Source of the DNA: Anagrus nilaparvatae
Taxonomy: Eukaryota > Arthropoda > Insecta > Hymenoptera > Mymaridae
Direction: 5' to 3'
Assembly (NCBI GenBank): GCA_022575985.1
Contig: JAKSXM010000014.1
Coordinates: forward strand, 29,388,001-29,452,000
Length of the DNA stretch: 64,000 bases
Shown one piece after another: positions 1 through 13,480 of this stretch (position 1 is its first letter; each line of letters starts with the position of its first letter). Both the position numbers and the translations under genes were made by a program. The notes below the pieces were generated by a model. That model made no database searches. It worked only from the letters and a program-made list of their open reading frames with translations, and was not told where the DNA came from.

Positions 1-289
1 TTTTGTAAATATTCGATAATAATCGTAAATTTACTAAATTTAGTATATTCTCGAAAAACTCGAGAATTTTCGATTTTTTTTTGTGAATTTACGAAAAAAG
101 TTGTAAATTATCAATTTTTCTTGCAAATTCACAAAAAAAAATCGAGAATACTCGAATTTTTTGTTAATATATTAAATTTAGTAAATTTACGATTTTTTTC
201 GAATATTTACAAATTTTTTTGAAAATTTACTAATTTTTCGAAAATGTTCTAATTTTTTTGTTAATATAAGAAAGTTACTTTTTACAGTG
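1..289. mobile_element. Foldback MITE, CACTGTAAAAAGT family (right part)
   Basis: The right end, GTTACTTTTTACAGTG, finishes at 289; the left end lies outside the window. The interior is built of short palindromic words (TAAATTTA, GAGAATT, AAATTTAG). It aligns with the copies at 1846, 34438 and 40068. No coding capacity. Confidence 0.75.
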
Positions 290-1845
290 TGGTATTAATC
301 AGTTAAAATTTTTCTTTTAATCTACTTTATTTAATAATTAAAAAATTTTACTCAAATCTCTAGTTTCAGACAAGTTATAAAGAGTTTGTTGGTTTTTTTA
401 AAATTTTTTACAGCGTTTTAGAAATCTGATTTTTTGCTCTAGTTATATTATATCAAGCATGGAAAATTTCAGTCACTAACGATCACACTTCGGCTTCTAA
501 ATATCTTCTTGTTCAAGTTATTTTTTGCCTTTGAAACTTAATAATGCAGCCCTTACTATCCTATTTGCTCTCTCTTACCTCAAAGTTAATATTTTACGAA
601 TCCCCTTACAGACAAATAAGAAAAAATTTTCTTAAAAAATAAAACAACACAAGCTAATGGGTGATGCTTCAAACCAAAAATATTTACTAAAATTTATATA
701 TAAAACTTTAACATTTTTTGTATAATACTTTTAATGACGCTAGTAAAATAGAACTCACTTTGTGGTTTATATACAGTAATTTTATATATAATTTTAACCA
801 ACTTTGATATTTGAATCTAACTTTTTTTTTTTAAATGTTTTTTAACAGATTTTTTTTTACTTTCAAAGGTAAACGACGTTTTAAGGGTTAAAAATCAAAG
901 TAAATATATACGTGTTTACCTTTTTAGTTTATATGAGTGCAGATAAATTACAAAAAAGCTCAAAACTTAAGAAACTTTATATTTTTTTAAATTTATTTGT
1001 AAGAAAATTTTTATAACAAGTTTGTGTAGTACTTAAATAAAAAATAATTGTCAATAAAAATTTTCAAAATTCTCCCTATTAAATTAAAAAATTTTAATGC
1101 AACGTAAACTAATTATCTGATATTTATAATTAAAACCCAATATTTCTTATATTTATAGACCATAAAATTATCTAAAATAAATATTTTAAATAAAAATCAA
1201 TATTTTAAAAATGTTAAGTAAAAACCAATAAGTTCAAAAATTAAAAATAGAAAAAAAAAATATTTAAATAAAACAATATTGATATATATATTGTATAATA
1301 TTTGTAATATATAATATATTACGTTATACTAACAGGGTGGCAACAAGAAAAAAACTAAATTCTTTGCATAATGTATTCAAATTTCAAAGAAAATAACAAA
1401 AAAAAAAAAGCTTTTAGCAAACTATTTGAGTGGAAAAAAGCGATAAGATTGGTTTTAAAAAATATTTTTTTTGCTTTTCTTAGATAATGTAAATAGTACT
1501 AAAATTTTGTTATGTCTTTGAAGTATACTAAAAAAATAGGCTAGATTTTATTATTACATGTAGGATAAAAATATTTTTTATTATGTGAGAGTTGATTACG
1601 AAATAAGTATGTATGTGTGTGTATTTTTTTTATGGAGAATAATAGAATATTACTATTGTTATTATTTATTTTGCATATATTTTAATAAATTTTTTATATT
1701 TTATTAATTAATATTTATTATTTTTTCATTATAAAGGTTAAATTAGTATATGTTAGCTTGGTAGTAATTTCAAAAATTTGCTTGTATAATCGAAAATTGT
1801 TTATAAAAATGTCAAGGTAGACAAAATATAAAATTTTAAAAATTA
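290..1845. other. AT-rich intergenic sequence, no feature
   Basis: Only short homopolymer runs and TATATA stretches (for example 1281-1320). No frame longer than 60 codons and no repeat end seen. Confidence 0.6.
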
Positions 1846-2259
1846 CAGTGTAAAAAGTAACTTTCTTATGTTAACAAAAAAATTAGAACATTTTCAAAAA
1901 ATTAGTAAATTTTCAAAAAAATTTGTAAATATTTGAAAAAAATCGTAAATTTACTAAATTTAGTATATTAACAAAAAATTCGAGTATTCTCGATTTTTTT
2001 TTGTGAATCCGCAAGAAAAATTGATAATTTACAAAAATTTACAAAAAATAGTTGTAAATTTACGAAAAATAGTTGGGAATTTACAACTTTTTTTGTAAAT
2101 TTAAAAAAAATATCGAGAATTCTCGAATTTTTCGATAATATACTAAATTTAGTAAATTTACGAGTTTTATCGAATATTTACAAAATTTTTTGAAAATTCA
2201 CTAATTTTCGAAAATATTCTATTTCTTTTGTAAATCTTAGAAAGTTACTTTTTACAGTG
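1846..2259. mobile_element. Foldback MITE, CACTGTAAAAAGT family (complete)
   Basis: Starts CAGTGTAAAAAGTAACTTTC and ends with the inverse GAAAGTTACTTTTTACAGTG. The 414-bp interior is near-palindromic. The termini resemble elements with CACTG/CACTA ends, but I could not read a convincing target duplication, so the superfamily is open. Confidence 0.85.
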
Positions 2260-3339
2260 TATGTGTATATCAAAAACATTATTTTTATTAACAGCCTGTA
2301 TAAGGAAACTATTTAAAAATTTAAGTATTAACTTTAGTTTACGGGCATTGTTTTAAAATAAACTGGTCGCTATCAATGATATAAGTGGGTGTAAATTTGT
2401 TTTTTAAATGCCCTGGAATGAAGCATTGATTAGTGGAAAGCATACCTATAGACTTTAAATGCAGTGGAATTTGGTGAAATATTGAGACTGAAATGCACCT
2501 CTATGCATTCTATGTTCGCTTATATAAGCCCAATCTTATATAGGTCCGATGTGTTATAATAATGATGCTTACAAAGAATCGATACTGGGAATAGATGAAA
2601 ACTGGAAATTGAAAAAGGGCAGGATCACACTTTCAAGTTAAATTAAGGGAGCTGAAAATTAGAGCAGGACTAAAAGAATTAAAGACTAAAATATTTTTTC
2701 CTCAATAGTAATCCTAAATACTAAATTCACTTCACCAGTCTAGTTTAGTATAAAATTCATAAGTCTAGTATACACAATTACATATTTTTTTATCTTTCCG
2801 TTTACATTTAATATGTAATCATGGTGTGCACCCACATATAAATTAACAAATAAAATAAATAATTGTATTTCTATCAATTTATCATACAATTTTAAATTAA
2901 ATTAAAATTTTTTTAAAAAATTTAATTATAATGATAACAGAAACATTTCTATTAAATTATATTTTATTTGTTTTAAGGGCATTTAAACAAAAAATTAATT
3001 ATTGATTGTATCTTATCATTATAACTTTATTTAAATCCATAACAAATGAATTTTATGCCTTTAGCTAAATTTTTTGTTATTATCTACATCTCTCTAAATA
3101 ATATCAATTTTTATTTTTATGAATGCAAAAAAAGATTATGAAAAATGTTTTTTTTTATTATTATTTTTTTTTTTTATTATTAAGGATTAATAGCTAAAAT
3201 TTTTAATGTACAATATGTTTGTTTTCATATCTGTTTTATGACTATGAATATTAAATTTTTGTCTATATTAGGCTGTTTGTTATTTTAATAATTTGGAAAA
3301 ATTTTACTTAAAATAATTAGATTATTCGAAACTTTTTTT
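2260..3339. other. Intergenic, no supported feature
   Basis: A slightly GC-richer part (2380-2650, with AATGCAGTGGAATTTGG) looks like unclassified repeat or unique sequence. No open frame or inverted repeat was made out. Confidence 0.5.
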
Positions 3340-3700
3340 AAGAAAGCTCGACCCCCTCTTGCCTAGCTTACTCTAAGGGTAGGTGCAAGTACCCCATTAA
3401 GAGGTAGGTGGAGTATTTCGTTTTTTATTCCAGGGCTTTGCCCTCAAACGCCCACGGGGACAGTGCCTCTTGTCCATCGACCTTTTTCGGTCTACCTTAT
3501 CCTAAGAATAGATTCATGAGTGAAGATAATTTAATTAATTCTTATTGTAGGATTAGTTACGTGTACACCATTAGGAAATTAGTTGAATGTCCGAATTTTA
3601 TTGCGAGCGTTTTATCCCAGAACCCTAACGGGGGGCTGAGCTCCACACTCACTTTGATCTAGCATATCGTAGAGACAGGTGCAAAAACACCTAAAATAGT
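3340..3700 (+). other. Isolated GC-rich island, unrecognised
   Basis: A sharply bounded stretch of near-balanced composition within DNA that is otherwise very AT-rich. It contains a repeated word (AGGGTAGGTGCAAG, then AAGAGGTAGGTGGAG) and GGGACAGTGCC. An 84-codon frame (3408-3662) reads through most of it without homology I recognise. The abrupt edges suggest an inserted fragment, perhaps of a retroelement; an old exon is possible. Confidence 0.35.
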
Positions 3701-6700
3701 GTAATTATTTATACTGTATATTAATTTTTAATATTATTTTTTTTTAATACAACTGTATTTTAATTATTCAAAAATTCTAGCACAGCAACCTAACAGTGAA
3801 CATTATTCGATGCTCATTTAATGAATGGTAAATTTTCGCTCCAAAACTCCAACTCAAAATCGTGACACTTTTTAAAAAAATGTACCATCTAATATAAACA
3901 AGGAAATATTTTAGATTTATAAATTTTTGTTTTATTATTCTTTCTACCCATAAATATCAAAAATTTTTGTCATTTTTCTAAAAATATATATAAAAAAAAA
4001 TTTTTATTTTTCTTACATATGTTATAATATTTCAAATAAAAAAAATAAATAAAATATTTACAAAGAATTTCTCAAGATAAATAAATAAATAAATAAAATT
4101 TCAAAGAAAATCCTTAATCTATAAATATATATAAATTTGGTATATCAAATGTCAACATATGGATATCCGTTTCACCCATATTATTTGAGTAGTTGAAATA
4201 AAAAAAAAAATTTATCTAATAATTAAAAATGTTGTTAAAAAAGAAGGAGCGAAGTTTAATGACTTTAAAGTTTATATATTATATATAAAACAGAAGTGTA
4301 TTAAATCTCTTGTAAGTTTTGGGATGAGAAATGTTAAGTTTATTATATCCTTCTCTATGTGTGTATATTACTTTGAACTTCTCTATTGTTTCGTTTGAAA
4401 TGTTTCCTGTATTATTATAGAAGTGAAAATGACATTTTTATTAGACCATTTTTTCATTTTAAATAAAAAAACTTTAAAATATAAAGTTTATGTAATATTT
4501 AATAAAATTTTTAAAATCATTTTTTCAATTAAGTTAATCTTGGTAATTAAATTTCAAAAATTTTTTTATTGGATAAATTTTGTAATTAATTTATTTTGAA
4601 GTTTATCAAATTTTAATTAATCTATGTAATTAAAAATAATTTTTAAAAAATTTGAATTTTAATATATTTTACAAACAATTAAAAAAATTACATAACACGT
4701 AACTTAACAAGAAGTTAATATCGGTTACTCGGTCAGTGTCTTTTATTATTTTTTTTTTTTTATGAATTTAATTATGTAAATTGTATTTGAATAAAAAAAT
4801 AGTCAACGTTTAAATAAAAAAATTTTTTTTATTATGTACTCTTCATTATGCACCTGCACGTTTCGTCTCATGCAGTATTTAAGAATTGTTTTAATAAAAA
4901 AAGACAAGTATGTACTTCAAAGTAATGTAAGATTATTTGCTTTTATCTTATATATATTTTGTTTTATATAATATATATGTATGTGTGTGTGTGTGTGAAT
5001 GTAAGAAGATTTTTGAAGGATAATGTATTTAAAAGTTAGTGTCCAATATAAATATTGTTTGTGTTGAACATAAACTAAATATTGTGCATAAATATTGACT
5101 CTTGAGTGTAAAATTTAAATATGTATTTTAATGTGTTGGTTATATCGGTGCAACTGATTTTAAACAAGTTTGCATATTCAAATTAGGTGCTTCAAAGATT
5201 TATTTATTTATTGTGTAAATTAAAGTAAAATTATTTATTTTTTTTATTTATGAAATAATGGAGTACAAATATATTTACAATTTATGTTATGTAATTTAAA
5301 GGTATTGAGTTTTGATTGTATGTGGATAGTGCATTATGATACAAGGCTGGAAAATCAAAAATAAGATATTTTTTTACTAAAAATTGTTTTTAAGGGCAGT
5401 TTGTCTCTGAAATTACTAACGTAAATTGACCCTAATTCAGGCAATAGATATTTATTACATACTCACAGACAAGCACCCACCTTCTGAAACATATGGAAGG
5501 ATATTATATTCTCAAGTTCATTAATGGTTCATAAAAAGCATGAATTTTAATTAAAACATGTTAAAAATACAAAGCAAACTTATCGTTTTACATATTGAAG
5601 CAGATATTCTCTCACTGACACACTCAAATAGAGGTTTATAAACTTGACGAACAAAGGCATAAAAAATCTTTTTCCTAGAAATTACTTAATTATTTTAAAC
5701 AGGACACTATATCATTTACACATGTAAAGTATAAAATTTTACACGTTTTTAATGGTTTTCATCTTCATAGCATGAGTGAAAGAAAAACAGATTTACGAGC
5801 TTTAGCGAGCTTTTGTTAATTTCCTATATTTTAGAGGAAAATTTTCAGCTTACAAACAATTTACTACATTGTTTACTAAACAAACTCTTGTATGTTTATA
5901 TGGTAAAATGTTAAATTTAAATAAAAAAATATAGGTACTGGTTTTAATGTTTAATTAAATTATTTTCAACAAAATTAATTTATTGAAAAGTATGTAACGA
6001 TTTTAAAAAGTAATTGATTACTAACAGCTTACATGTCAGCAGTATATGCGGTATGATAAATTTAAAAAATATTTTAAACGTCAAGAAAAAAAAGTAATTT
6101 TTATATAAAATGGATTTTGCAATATTTAAAAATTATCAATTTGAATGGCATTTTCATTTATATAAAATTTACATCAACTGAAAATGAAAAAAGAGAAGCA
6201 TTTAAAAAAAAATTGCTTTTATTTTTATTTTTTTTATAAAAATGGTTATGATTATAAAAAGTATGTTAGAATTATTATAGGGTGAAGCTCTGTATCTTAT
6301 ATCGAAAAAATATTTCAAGTAATTGTAGACAAGATCATTTGTAGACAAGATATATCAAAAACTTAGAGCGAAAATTTTTTGCACTTGTTTTAAAATGAAA
6401 AACGCGATGAAGTAGTGGAAGGACACTTGGTTACTCTAAAGATTGCTTTGTCTTATTTACTCAGGAGCCGAAATTCAGAGGCCAACTTCTCCAAGGGTTA
6501 TTCATAAAAATCTAATAAAGATAATAATTATGAATTATAAAATTAGCAAATTGTATAATGTTATTATATACAATTTATGCATTAGAGCCAAAAATTAGCT
6601 GCAGTAAACAATTTCCATGCATTTTGGTCGTTTTTGCAAAAACCACTTACAAGTTTTTGCAAATAGGCATACAAAAAATATTGTAATGCCTAAAAAGCCA

Positions 6701-8324
6701 AAATTTTAGACACTAGCAATTTTACAGTACTTTTCGAAATAAAAATATTTATTATATTACATAATAATTTAAAATTTTTCATTCTGTCAATTTATGTTAT
6801 CAAAAAATTTTTTTTGTTGTCGATATATTATTTTGTACAGATTTTGAAATAAAATAAAATAAAGAACTATATTATTTATTAAATTTTTATCCTTCATGTT
6901 ATAAATATTTTATTGAATTCCAATTTCCTATCAAAATAAAAAAAAAAAATAATAATAATAATATAAAATGACAATGATAAAATAGAATGCAAGAAAATGC
7001 AAAAAAAAAATTAGAATTAAATTAAATTTTTTTTATATATATATAGATATAGGTAAATAAAATAATAAAAAATGTATAGTTAAGTATTTTTCTAAAAAAT
7101 ATTGCATATCAATGAAAAATTTTTTCATTAAACTATTAAAAAAGAGTATATAGGTATTAATAAAAGAAGGATATAATATGTGAAGGAAAATATAGATTTA
7201 ATATTGGTAAAATGTTTGAAAGTCGTCACTCAAAAAGTTATAAATTTGTTATATATATATATATAATATCACAATATGATATATAATTTCTAGAGGAAAA
7301 TCTCTTTTCTCTCTAAAACAAAATTGGAAATTTTCTATATGGATTTCAAGTTCTCTCAGAAGTGGCATAAATCTGACAAAAAATAACCGAGATATTGTAT
7401 AAATTAATAATATATCTGCAGTAAATATATTTTTGTTATTTTTTTGTTTTTCGTCCAAAAAAAAAGTATCAACATTACCTATTTATATATATTGAATCCC
7501 AAATGCATATCATTTGCCTTAAATAATATATATTCCGTACATATAAAGTAAAGGCTTTGTTATTTTATATAGTAAAGTATATAAAAAAAAAACATATATT
7601 TAAGAGACTAGCAGTGTTTTGGTTCTTTGATTCCATACCAATGTCCCTTTTGTTCTCACTAAAATATATATGTTATTTTCTTTCTAAATCTCTTTGGATT
7701 TATGTACATATATATACACAGAAATATATACTACTTAAGTAGTACGAAATATACAAATATATGGGTCATTTCAAGATAAATTTTAACTTTTTGAATAATT
7801 GAAACATTAATATAACCGTGAATTTAAGTAACTTAGCAATTCGCGGAAACTGAGTTCTTATCTCGGTTCTTATGAAATTCGAGAATATTGGTGAAAAATT
7901 TTGTAATATTGGCTATTAAAATTGAATATATCGGATCATTTATAATTTTGATGTTTTAATATTGTGTTTGTTTTATTACTAACTTTTATCATAGAATCGA
8001 TTTGAACAAATAATTTTCTCGCAAGTGAAATGATTTTCTTAGTATATATAAGTTGTAAGCTAATATAGTATATTATAAATTATTTATTAATACGAATGTA
8101 TATTATTAAAATATATTATTGATTTATGGACTTTATATAATCACTTTTGATTAAAAATCCTTTGATTGAAAACTTTCTATCACCAAATCCTCTCTCACCG
8201 AATTTTGAAATACTGTTATATACAGTGGGAATCGAATATATAACTGAAAAAAAGGATGATAAAACCAAGAATTCAGGTTCTACGTTTTTTTTTAATTTAC
8301 GCATCTATTCGCACATCAAAAATA
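3701..8324. other. Gene-poor AT-rich sequence
   Basis: Contains a short GT microsatellite (about 4979-4998), AAAT repeats (4079-4098) and many A/T runs. The open frames near 7249-7742 and 8116-8338 are lysine-, isoleucine- and phenylalanine-rich and low complexity, as expected by chance here. Nothing recognisable. Confidence 0.55.
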
Positions 8325-8369
8325 TACTATTATATTAAAAAAATAAATTAATATTTGATTATTATTATA

Positions 8370-8942
8370 GTCAAGGCGCCAGCAATGTAAATGCATCCAA
8401 AAATTTTCTCAGCACCAGAATGGATCCACCTCAGTGAAACGTATGTATTTTTGTCATTAAAAAAGATTTTGAAGGTTTTATCTATTTTCCGATAGCCAGT
8501 TTTGAGTAATAAACGCTATATTATAAAAAATCGATAATAAATGCTATTTTAAGAATTTTAATGTGTTGCATAATAAGTTTTTGGGATCAGCGATCACGAT
8601 TCGGAATTCAGATTTTTAATCATTTTTAATTTAGAATAGTCATATCGATTTTTGAAAATCTGACATCAGACTCCTAATCAAACGACCCAAAAGAAAACTA
8701 TAGTTTTCAAAATGCTTAAAATAGCATAAACCCTTTTTGAGGTTATAGGAATGCGCAATTTTGAGACCAACATTTTAATAATTAAAAATTTGTCTTCAAA
8801 ATCGTGATCAACAACACCACAAACCTAAGTGTGGTACCAAAAATAGGCTCAATTAGCAATTGTTTTTAAGAATTTACCTATCTTGCAAATTTTTGTCGAT
8901 ATTTTATGATTAGTGTTCATTATTTAAAACTGGCGCCTTGAC
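8370..8942. mobile_element. TA-flanked foldback MITE (573 bp)
   Basis: Ends GTCAAGGCGCCAGCAATGTA and, inverted, CTGGCGCCTTGAC, flanked by TA at 8368-8369 and 8943-8944. TA duplications are the mark of the Tc1/mariner (IS630) superfamily. The first 20 bp closely match the ends of the larger element at 21568-23300. No transposase. Confidence 0.82.
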
Positions 8943-8977
8943 TATTATTTACATTATTTAAATTAAATATTATTTAA

Positions 8978-9196
8978 CCCATTATCGCCCAGGCATCCAA
9001 AACATGCCACGTGATATAAGTTTTTATTATTCGTAAAATAATGTTTTTTTTCTTCTAATTAGTAACGGGGGTTTTTGAGGTTTCCGATTTCCAATATAAA
9101 GTCAAAAAATCATAAAATTTTATCTAGGGATGAAAAATTTAGGTGAATAGAGGTAGCAATCAAGTGGCACGTTTTGGCTGCCTGGGCGGTAATGGG
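8978..9196. mobile_element. piggyBac-like MITE (219 bp) with TTAA duplication
   Basis: Perfect TTAA at 8974-8977 and 9197-9200; ends CCCATTATCGCCCAGGC and GCCTGGGCGGTAATGGG. TTAA duplication followed by CCC is the piggyBac pattern. The inverted ends extend about 35 bp (ATCCAAAACATGCCAC against GTGGCACGTTTTGGCT). Confidence 0.88.
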
Positions 9197-9332
9197 TTAA
9201 ATAATTATAATTATATAAAATTTTATACTTTTGAATAATCGCAAACTTAAGTATTAAATTAATGTAACTTATGTAATTAAAAATGTATAAAATTTTATAT
9301 TATTATAATTAATTATTAAATGTAATATTTAA

Positions 9333-10055
9333 GGTAACGGATCGAATTGGATTTTTTAAAAACTCAAAATGTTTTTTAATTTTTTTTCTAACTCTTTATA
9401 ACATTCCCTCCTAAAATATTTAGGCAAAATTCTGATTTATAACGATGTTACACGACTCTAAATGTTCGAAATACTTAAGAAATAATACAAAAAAAAAATT
9501 TCAAACGCGATTATCTCGAAACTACCTTTTTTCAATCTGCGGATAGTTAATCTCCGGATTGGCTGGGCCGATCTTCAAAACCTTAAGTGCGTTCTCTTTA
9601 TTAAAGTATATTACAGGGCAATCTACCATAAAATAATAAAAAAATTAATTTAAATATGTCTTTACCAAGCTTAACAGGGTAAACAAAACGTCCATTTTTA
9701 CAATTTTTTTTTCCGGCTTTCCCATTTTTTTATTTTTTGGGTTTTTTTTCTATTTTAGGTGGATTGCCCTGTGAGACTCATCACTTATTAAGAATCTTTT
9801 TGATTTTTTTGTTTCGGACATGCCAATCCTGAGATTAACTATCCGCAATGGACCGCACGGATTTTCAGCATCTGTACTTTGGCGCCCTCTATAAATATAA
9901 CTAATTATAAAAATAAAAATAAAAAAATTTTTTTATGTATATAAATACCTCATTAATAAATAAAAAAAATTTTAAACTTATAACTAATAAAGGGGCTGAG
10001 AAATTAAATAAATAAAAATGTCTTCAAAAACGCCTTTCCAATTCGATCCGGTACC
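9333..10055. mobile_element. TTAA-flanked foldback MITE (723 bp)
   Basis: Ends GGTAACGGATCGAATTGG and CCAATTCGATCCGGTACC, flanked by TTAA at 9329-9332 and 10056-10059. Internal arms also pair (GCGGATAGTTAATCTC against GAGATTAACTATCCGC). The TTAA site suggests piggyBac mobilisation, though the ends lack the CCC start. Confidence 0.8.
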
Positions 10056-10112
10056 TTAAATTAAATAACTTAAATAATAATAATCAAATATTAATTTATA
10101 TAATAGAAAATT

Positions 10113-12690
10113 ATAATGTTATACTACTATATCAGCATTTCATGGTTTAATCTGGTTTCTGTGAAGGAACTAAAAATAAAAGTATTTTTCCTGCTTTATC
10201 ATAAAAATCCATTACTTCGTGTTGACTATGGTCATTTTACGGCAACTTTATCTACCAGGGTAATCGCATATGATTCATGAACCAAACGCAGACTTAATTG
10301 CACGTAGGTATTTTAAATAAAATAAATGTTTTTTTCAAACTCAACTTCTTTTATAAAAATTTCTATTTTTTTTTCGAATTCGATTTTCAAATTTTTTTTA
10401 TCATAAAAAACTTTCGGGAATCCTTATTCTTCAGTAGTTTTTACTATTTAACCAAAACTTAGCCATGGCACAGTATCAACCCCTTTATGAAAGCAGTGGC
10501 ATTTATCTATAACTATTCCGATAAATCATCTTTAACCAAATTGTCCAACTAAAAAGTCAAAATTTACCTTAGAACCAACCATATATATTACATATTTTTC
10601 TACCATTATAATTTTTTTTTCGTCTCTCGTAAAATCCGTGAAGTGAAAAGCATAAAGAATATACATATAAAATGAATTAAAAATAAAAGAGCAAATGTTT
10701 TAAAAAAAATCTACCCGCGCATTCCGGACCTTTTAAGAACAAAAGGTATATATAAAAGAAATCCTCATTGTGAATTCTTTTTATTAGGTGCGAAATGACC
10801 TGATGAAATATGTGCAGTTCAATGAATGAACGTGAAAAAAAAAGAGTAAATTTTTTAACGAGAAACAAGGGATTATTTTTTATATATAAAAATTTAAAAC
10901 GTGTATTTACATACATACGTACATGTGGTTTGATTTCATTTAATCGAGCAATCGTTATTTTATTTTATGTATATTTTTTTGGATCATCGATTCAATTTAT
11001 TTATCTGTATATAACAAAAGTATTATTACAGTATTGAATATTTACTAGTGGACTGATTTTTTTTTTTTTTTTTTTTTGGACATGATATATATTTATAAGT
11101 ATGATATTGAACTATTAGGTATTTGATAAAGTTGGTAAAATGAAGTTGAATATAAATATTCATTTATTTTTTTTTATATATTGTAAATGACGTACAAATA
11201 TAAAAAAATTATTACTTTCAAGAGATATTTTTGATATAGATTTTAATTCGCTTTTTTTTTTGCGTTTTTCGTAGCTCTTTTATTTTGCATAAAAGTTTAT
11301 ATATAGATAAAAGTTTTGAGTTTTTTAAAATAAATTTTTAAAATAATTTTATGCACGAAAAACGTTCGCTATACCAAAAACCTTGTAAAAAGTAATATTT
11401 TGAATATTGCAGTGGTGGATTTAGCGGGAGGTAAAGGGAAAGTTCGTCTCTATCCTCTGAGAAAATTTTCGGTTTTATAAAATGTAAAATACCGTATTTT
11501 TGGTTTATTCACCAACGGTTTAATTAGGTTTATGAATTGTATCCAATTATTATGATACCAATAATCAATGAGGCGCTGTTATTTTAATTTTATAGAATAT
11601 CCATGTCTTAAGTACGGAGTCTTGCAAACTAAAAGTACTGTGTTAACCTACTTGCAAGGAATTAGAAGGATCTTAAGAGATTATCAGTTTCCTCGGTATC
11701 CTCTACTATCAGTAATATGCAGCACTTTATTTACCATAATATACCAACTTAAAAAAAAAATTCTATAGAAAATAAATAGGGTTCAATATTTTTTTTTCTC
11801 CAAGAAAATCAGTTTCAATAACAAATGAGCCAGAACTTTTTCGCTCAAACTTTAGGTCATTTAGTTTAGTACATTTGACAGGCGTAAACATATAAAATTC
11901 AAAAATACAACTTAAAGCATAAAACGTAAAAAAAATATAAAAATGGAGTTCCATCACAAAAGATCAAAGTGTCATAAAAGTTTTTCATAATTTTTTTGCA
12001 TTCTTTAAAAACATTTCTTAAAATGAAGGTATGTATTAACGAAAAAGAAAACAACATTAATTTTCAAAATACATAGTAATATATGTTTGTGTGTAAGCGT
12101 TTTGACAAGTTAAAAAAAGAAGAATACTAGAGTATACTGACTGAGTTCTTTTTTTTTTTAGAAAATTAACATATAACATTGTTCTTCTATAACACAGAAG
12201 ATGTTCTTTTTCAAAATTTACCCTTTTCATATTTAAGATATAGAAGTTTACTGTTGTAGAAGAATATAATATACCCTCCATTCTTAAAGAAATGAAAATT
12301 TGAATGTATAAATTACAAAGAAAAGTTTTAATGAGTAAACTAATAATAATAAAATAAATTTACTGTTATCTAATTTTATATTATTTCTTTATGAGTAGGT
12401 AAATAATTTTTAAGTAAAAAATTTTATATTAAAATAAAATATTTATATATGGAGTTTTGTTTGTCAATAGTAAAAATCTGTTTTGTCAATTCTTGGTCTG
12501 AATACGAAATTTGATTGTTACTTTGTTAATTGTTTGAAAATAGCCGAAATTGAAATGTTTCGAAAACTAAAATTTAGAGCCTAACTTTACTTAGAAATTT
12601 CAATTTGTTGTTTTTTAAAATAAACCATATAGACATTTGACAATTATTTTAAAGAATTGTTCGTTTTATTCAGAAAATTTAGGTAGTTTT
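10113..12690. other. Gene-poor sequence
   Basis: No coding region supported. A CAGTGGTGGATTTAGCGGG word at about 11410 resembles a hAT-type end but has no partner. The frames at 10677-11037, 11568-11768 and 12057-12281 are low complexity and match no family I know. Confidence 0.5.
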
Positions 12691-12699
12691 TAGGAAAAG

Positions 12700-13480
12700 G
12701 CTGCAAAATTATTGGCACCACGGTTGCTCAAGCAATGATAAATATTCATATGAGTTGAAAATTTTTACCACTTTATGTACCATATCTGAGAAATAAAGTA
12801 ACACTAATAATGTATTAAAAATAGAAATCCCGTGGGAAAAATTATTATTGCTTTCGAAATGAAAACAAATAATCTATTTTTTTATTTTTCAATACAAAAA
12901 ATTTTGGAAAACAAATTTTCAAAAAATAAGATATTAAATCCGAAAGATCAAATAAAAACGATATTTTAAAACTAGTACTTCCAAATAAAAAAATTTGGTA
13001 CTACGTCCAAAAAGAAAAAAATGTTGGTGATTTGTTTATTTTTTAGTGCAAAAAAATTTGGGACAAAAAATTTTTTTTTAAAATTAGGTATCAGATCCAA
13101 AAAATAGAGTAAAAACTATTTTTAACATCACTTCCATATAGAAAATAGTTTCCCAGTACTTCTTCCACAGAAAATAATTAGGTACTACGTCCGAAAAGAA
13201 AGTTTTTGAAAAGAGTTTTTTATATTTTTTGATGGCAAAAATTTTGAGACACAAATTTAAAAAAAATTAGATATTAGTACTGTCATAGAAAAAAATGAGG
13301 TTTTACATCCAAATAAAAAAAAAAGTTTGAGATTTTTTGATGAAAATATCCCACATTCTTTTTTTAAAAACCGTTTTTTTAGCTTCCTGGGCTCTCAAAA
13401 CGTGTTTACATGCAAAAAATCCTAATTTTAGAAAAATCCTTAAAATTATACCCCTGGTTCTACAGTTTTGCCATCTTTTA
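12700..13480. repeat. Dispersed tandem-repeat block, copy 1
   Basis: Repeats the words GGTACTACGTCCAAAAAGAA and TATCAGATCCAAAAAAT at irregular intervals and ends with TAGCTTCCTGGGCTCTCAAA. The same words in the same order, with the same terminal TAGCTTCCTGGG, occur at 46800-48350. Function and class unknown. Confidence 0.75.

Larger units (their letters stand above)
8325..10112. repeat. Outer inverted repeat enclosing three MITEs
   Basis: AATTAATATTTGATTATTAT at about 8347-8366 recurs as its reverse complement near 10076-10099, with flanking CTATTATA/TATAATAG matches. The spacer between the second and third MITE (about 9203-9320) is itself palindromic around ATAAAATTTTATA. An older palindromic host element therefore probably received the three insertions listed separately. 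Confidence 0.65.

Noticed and set aside
11410..11430. hAT-like end CAGTGGTGGATTTAGCGG
   Set aside because: No inverted partner or 8-bp duplication could be found nearby.
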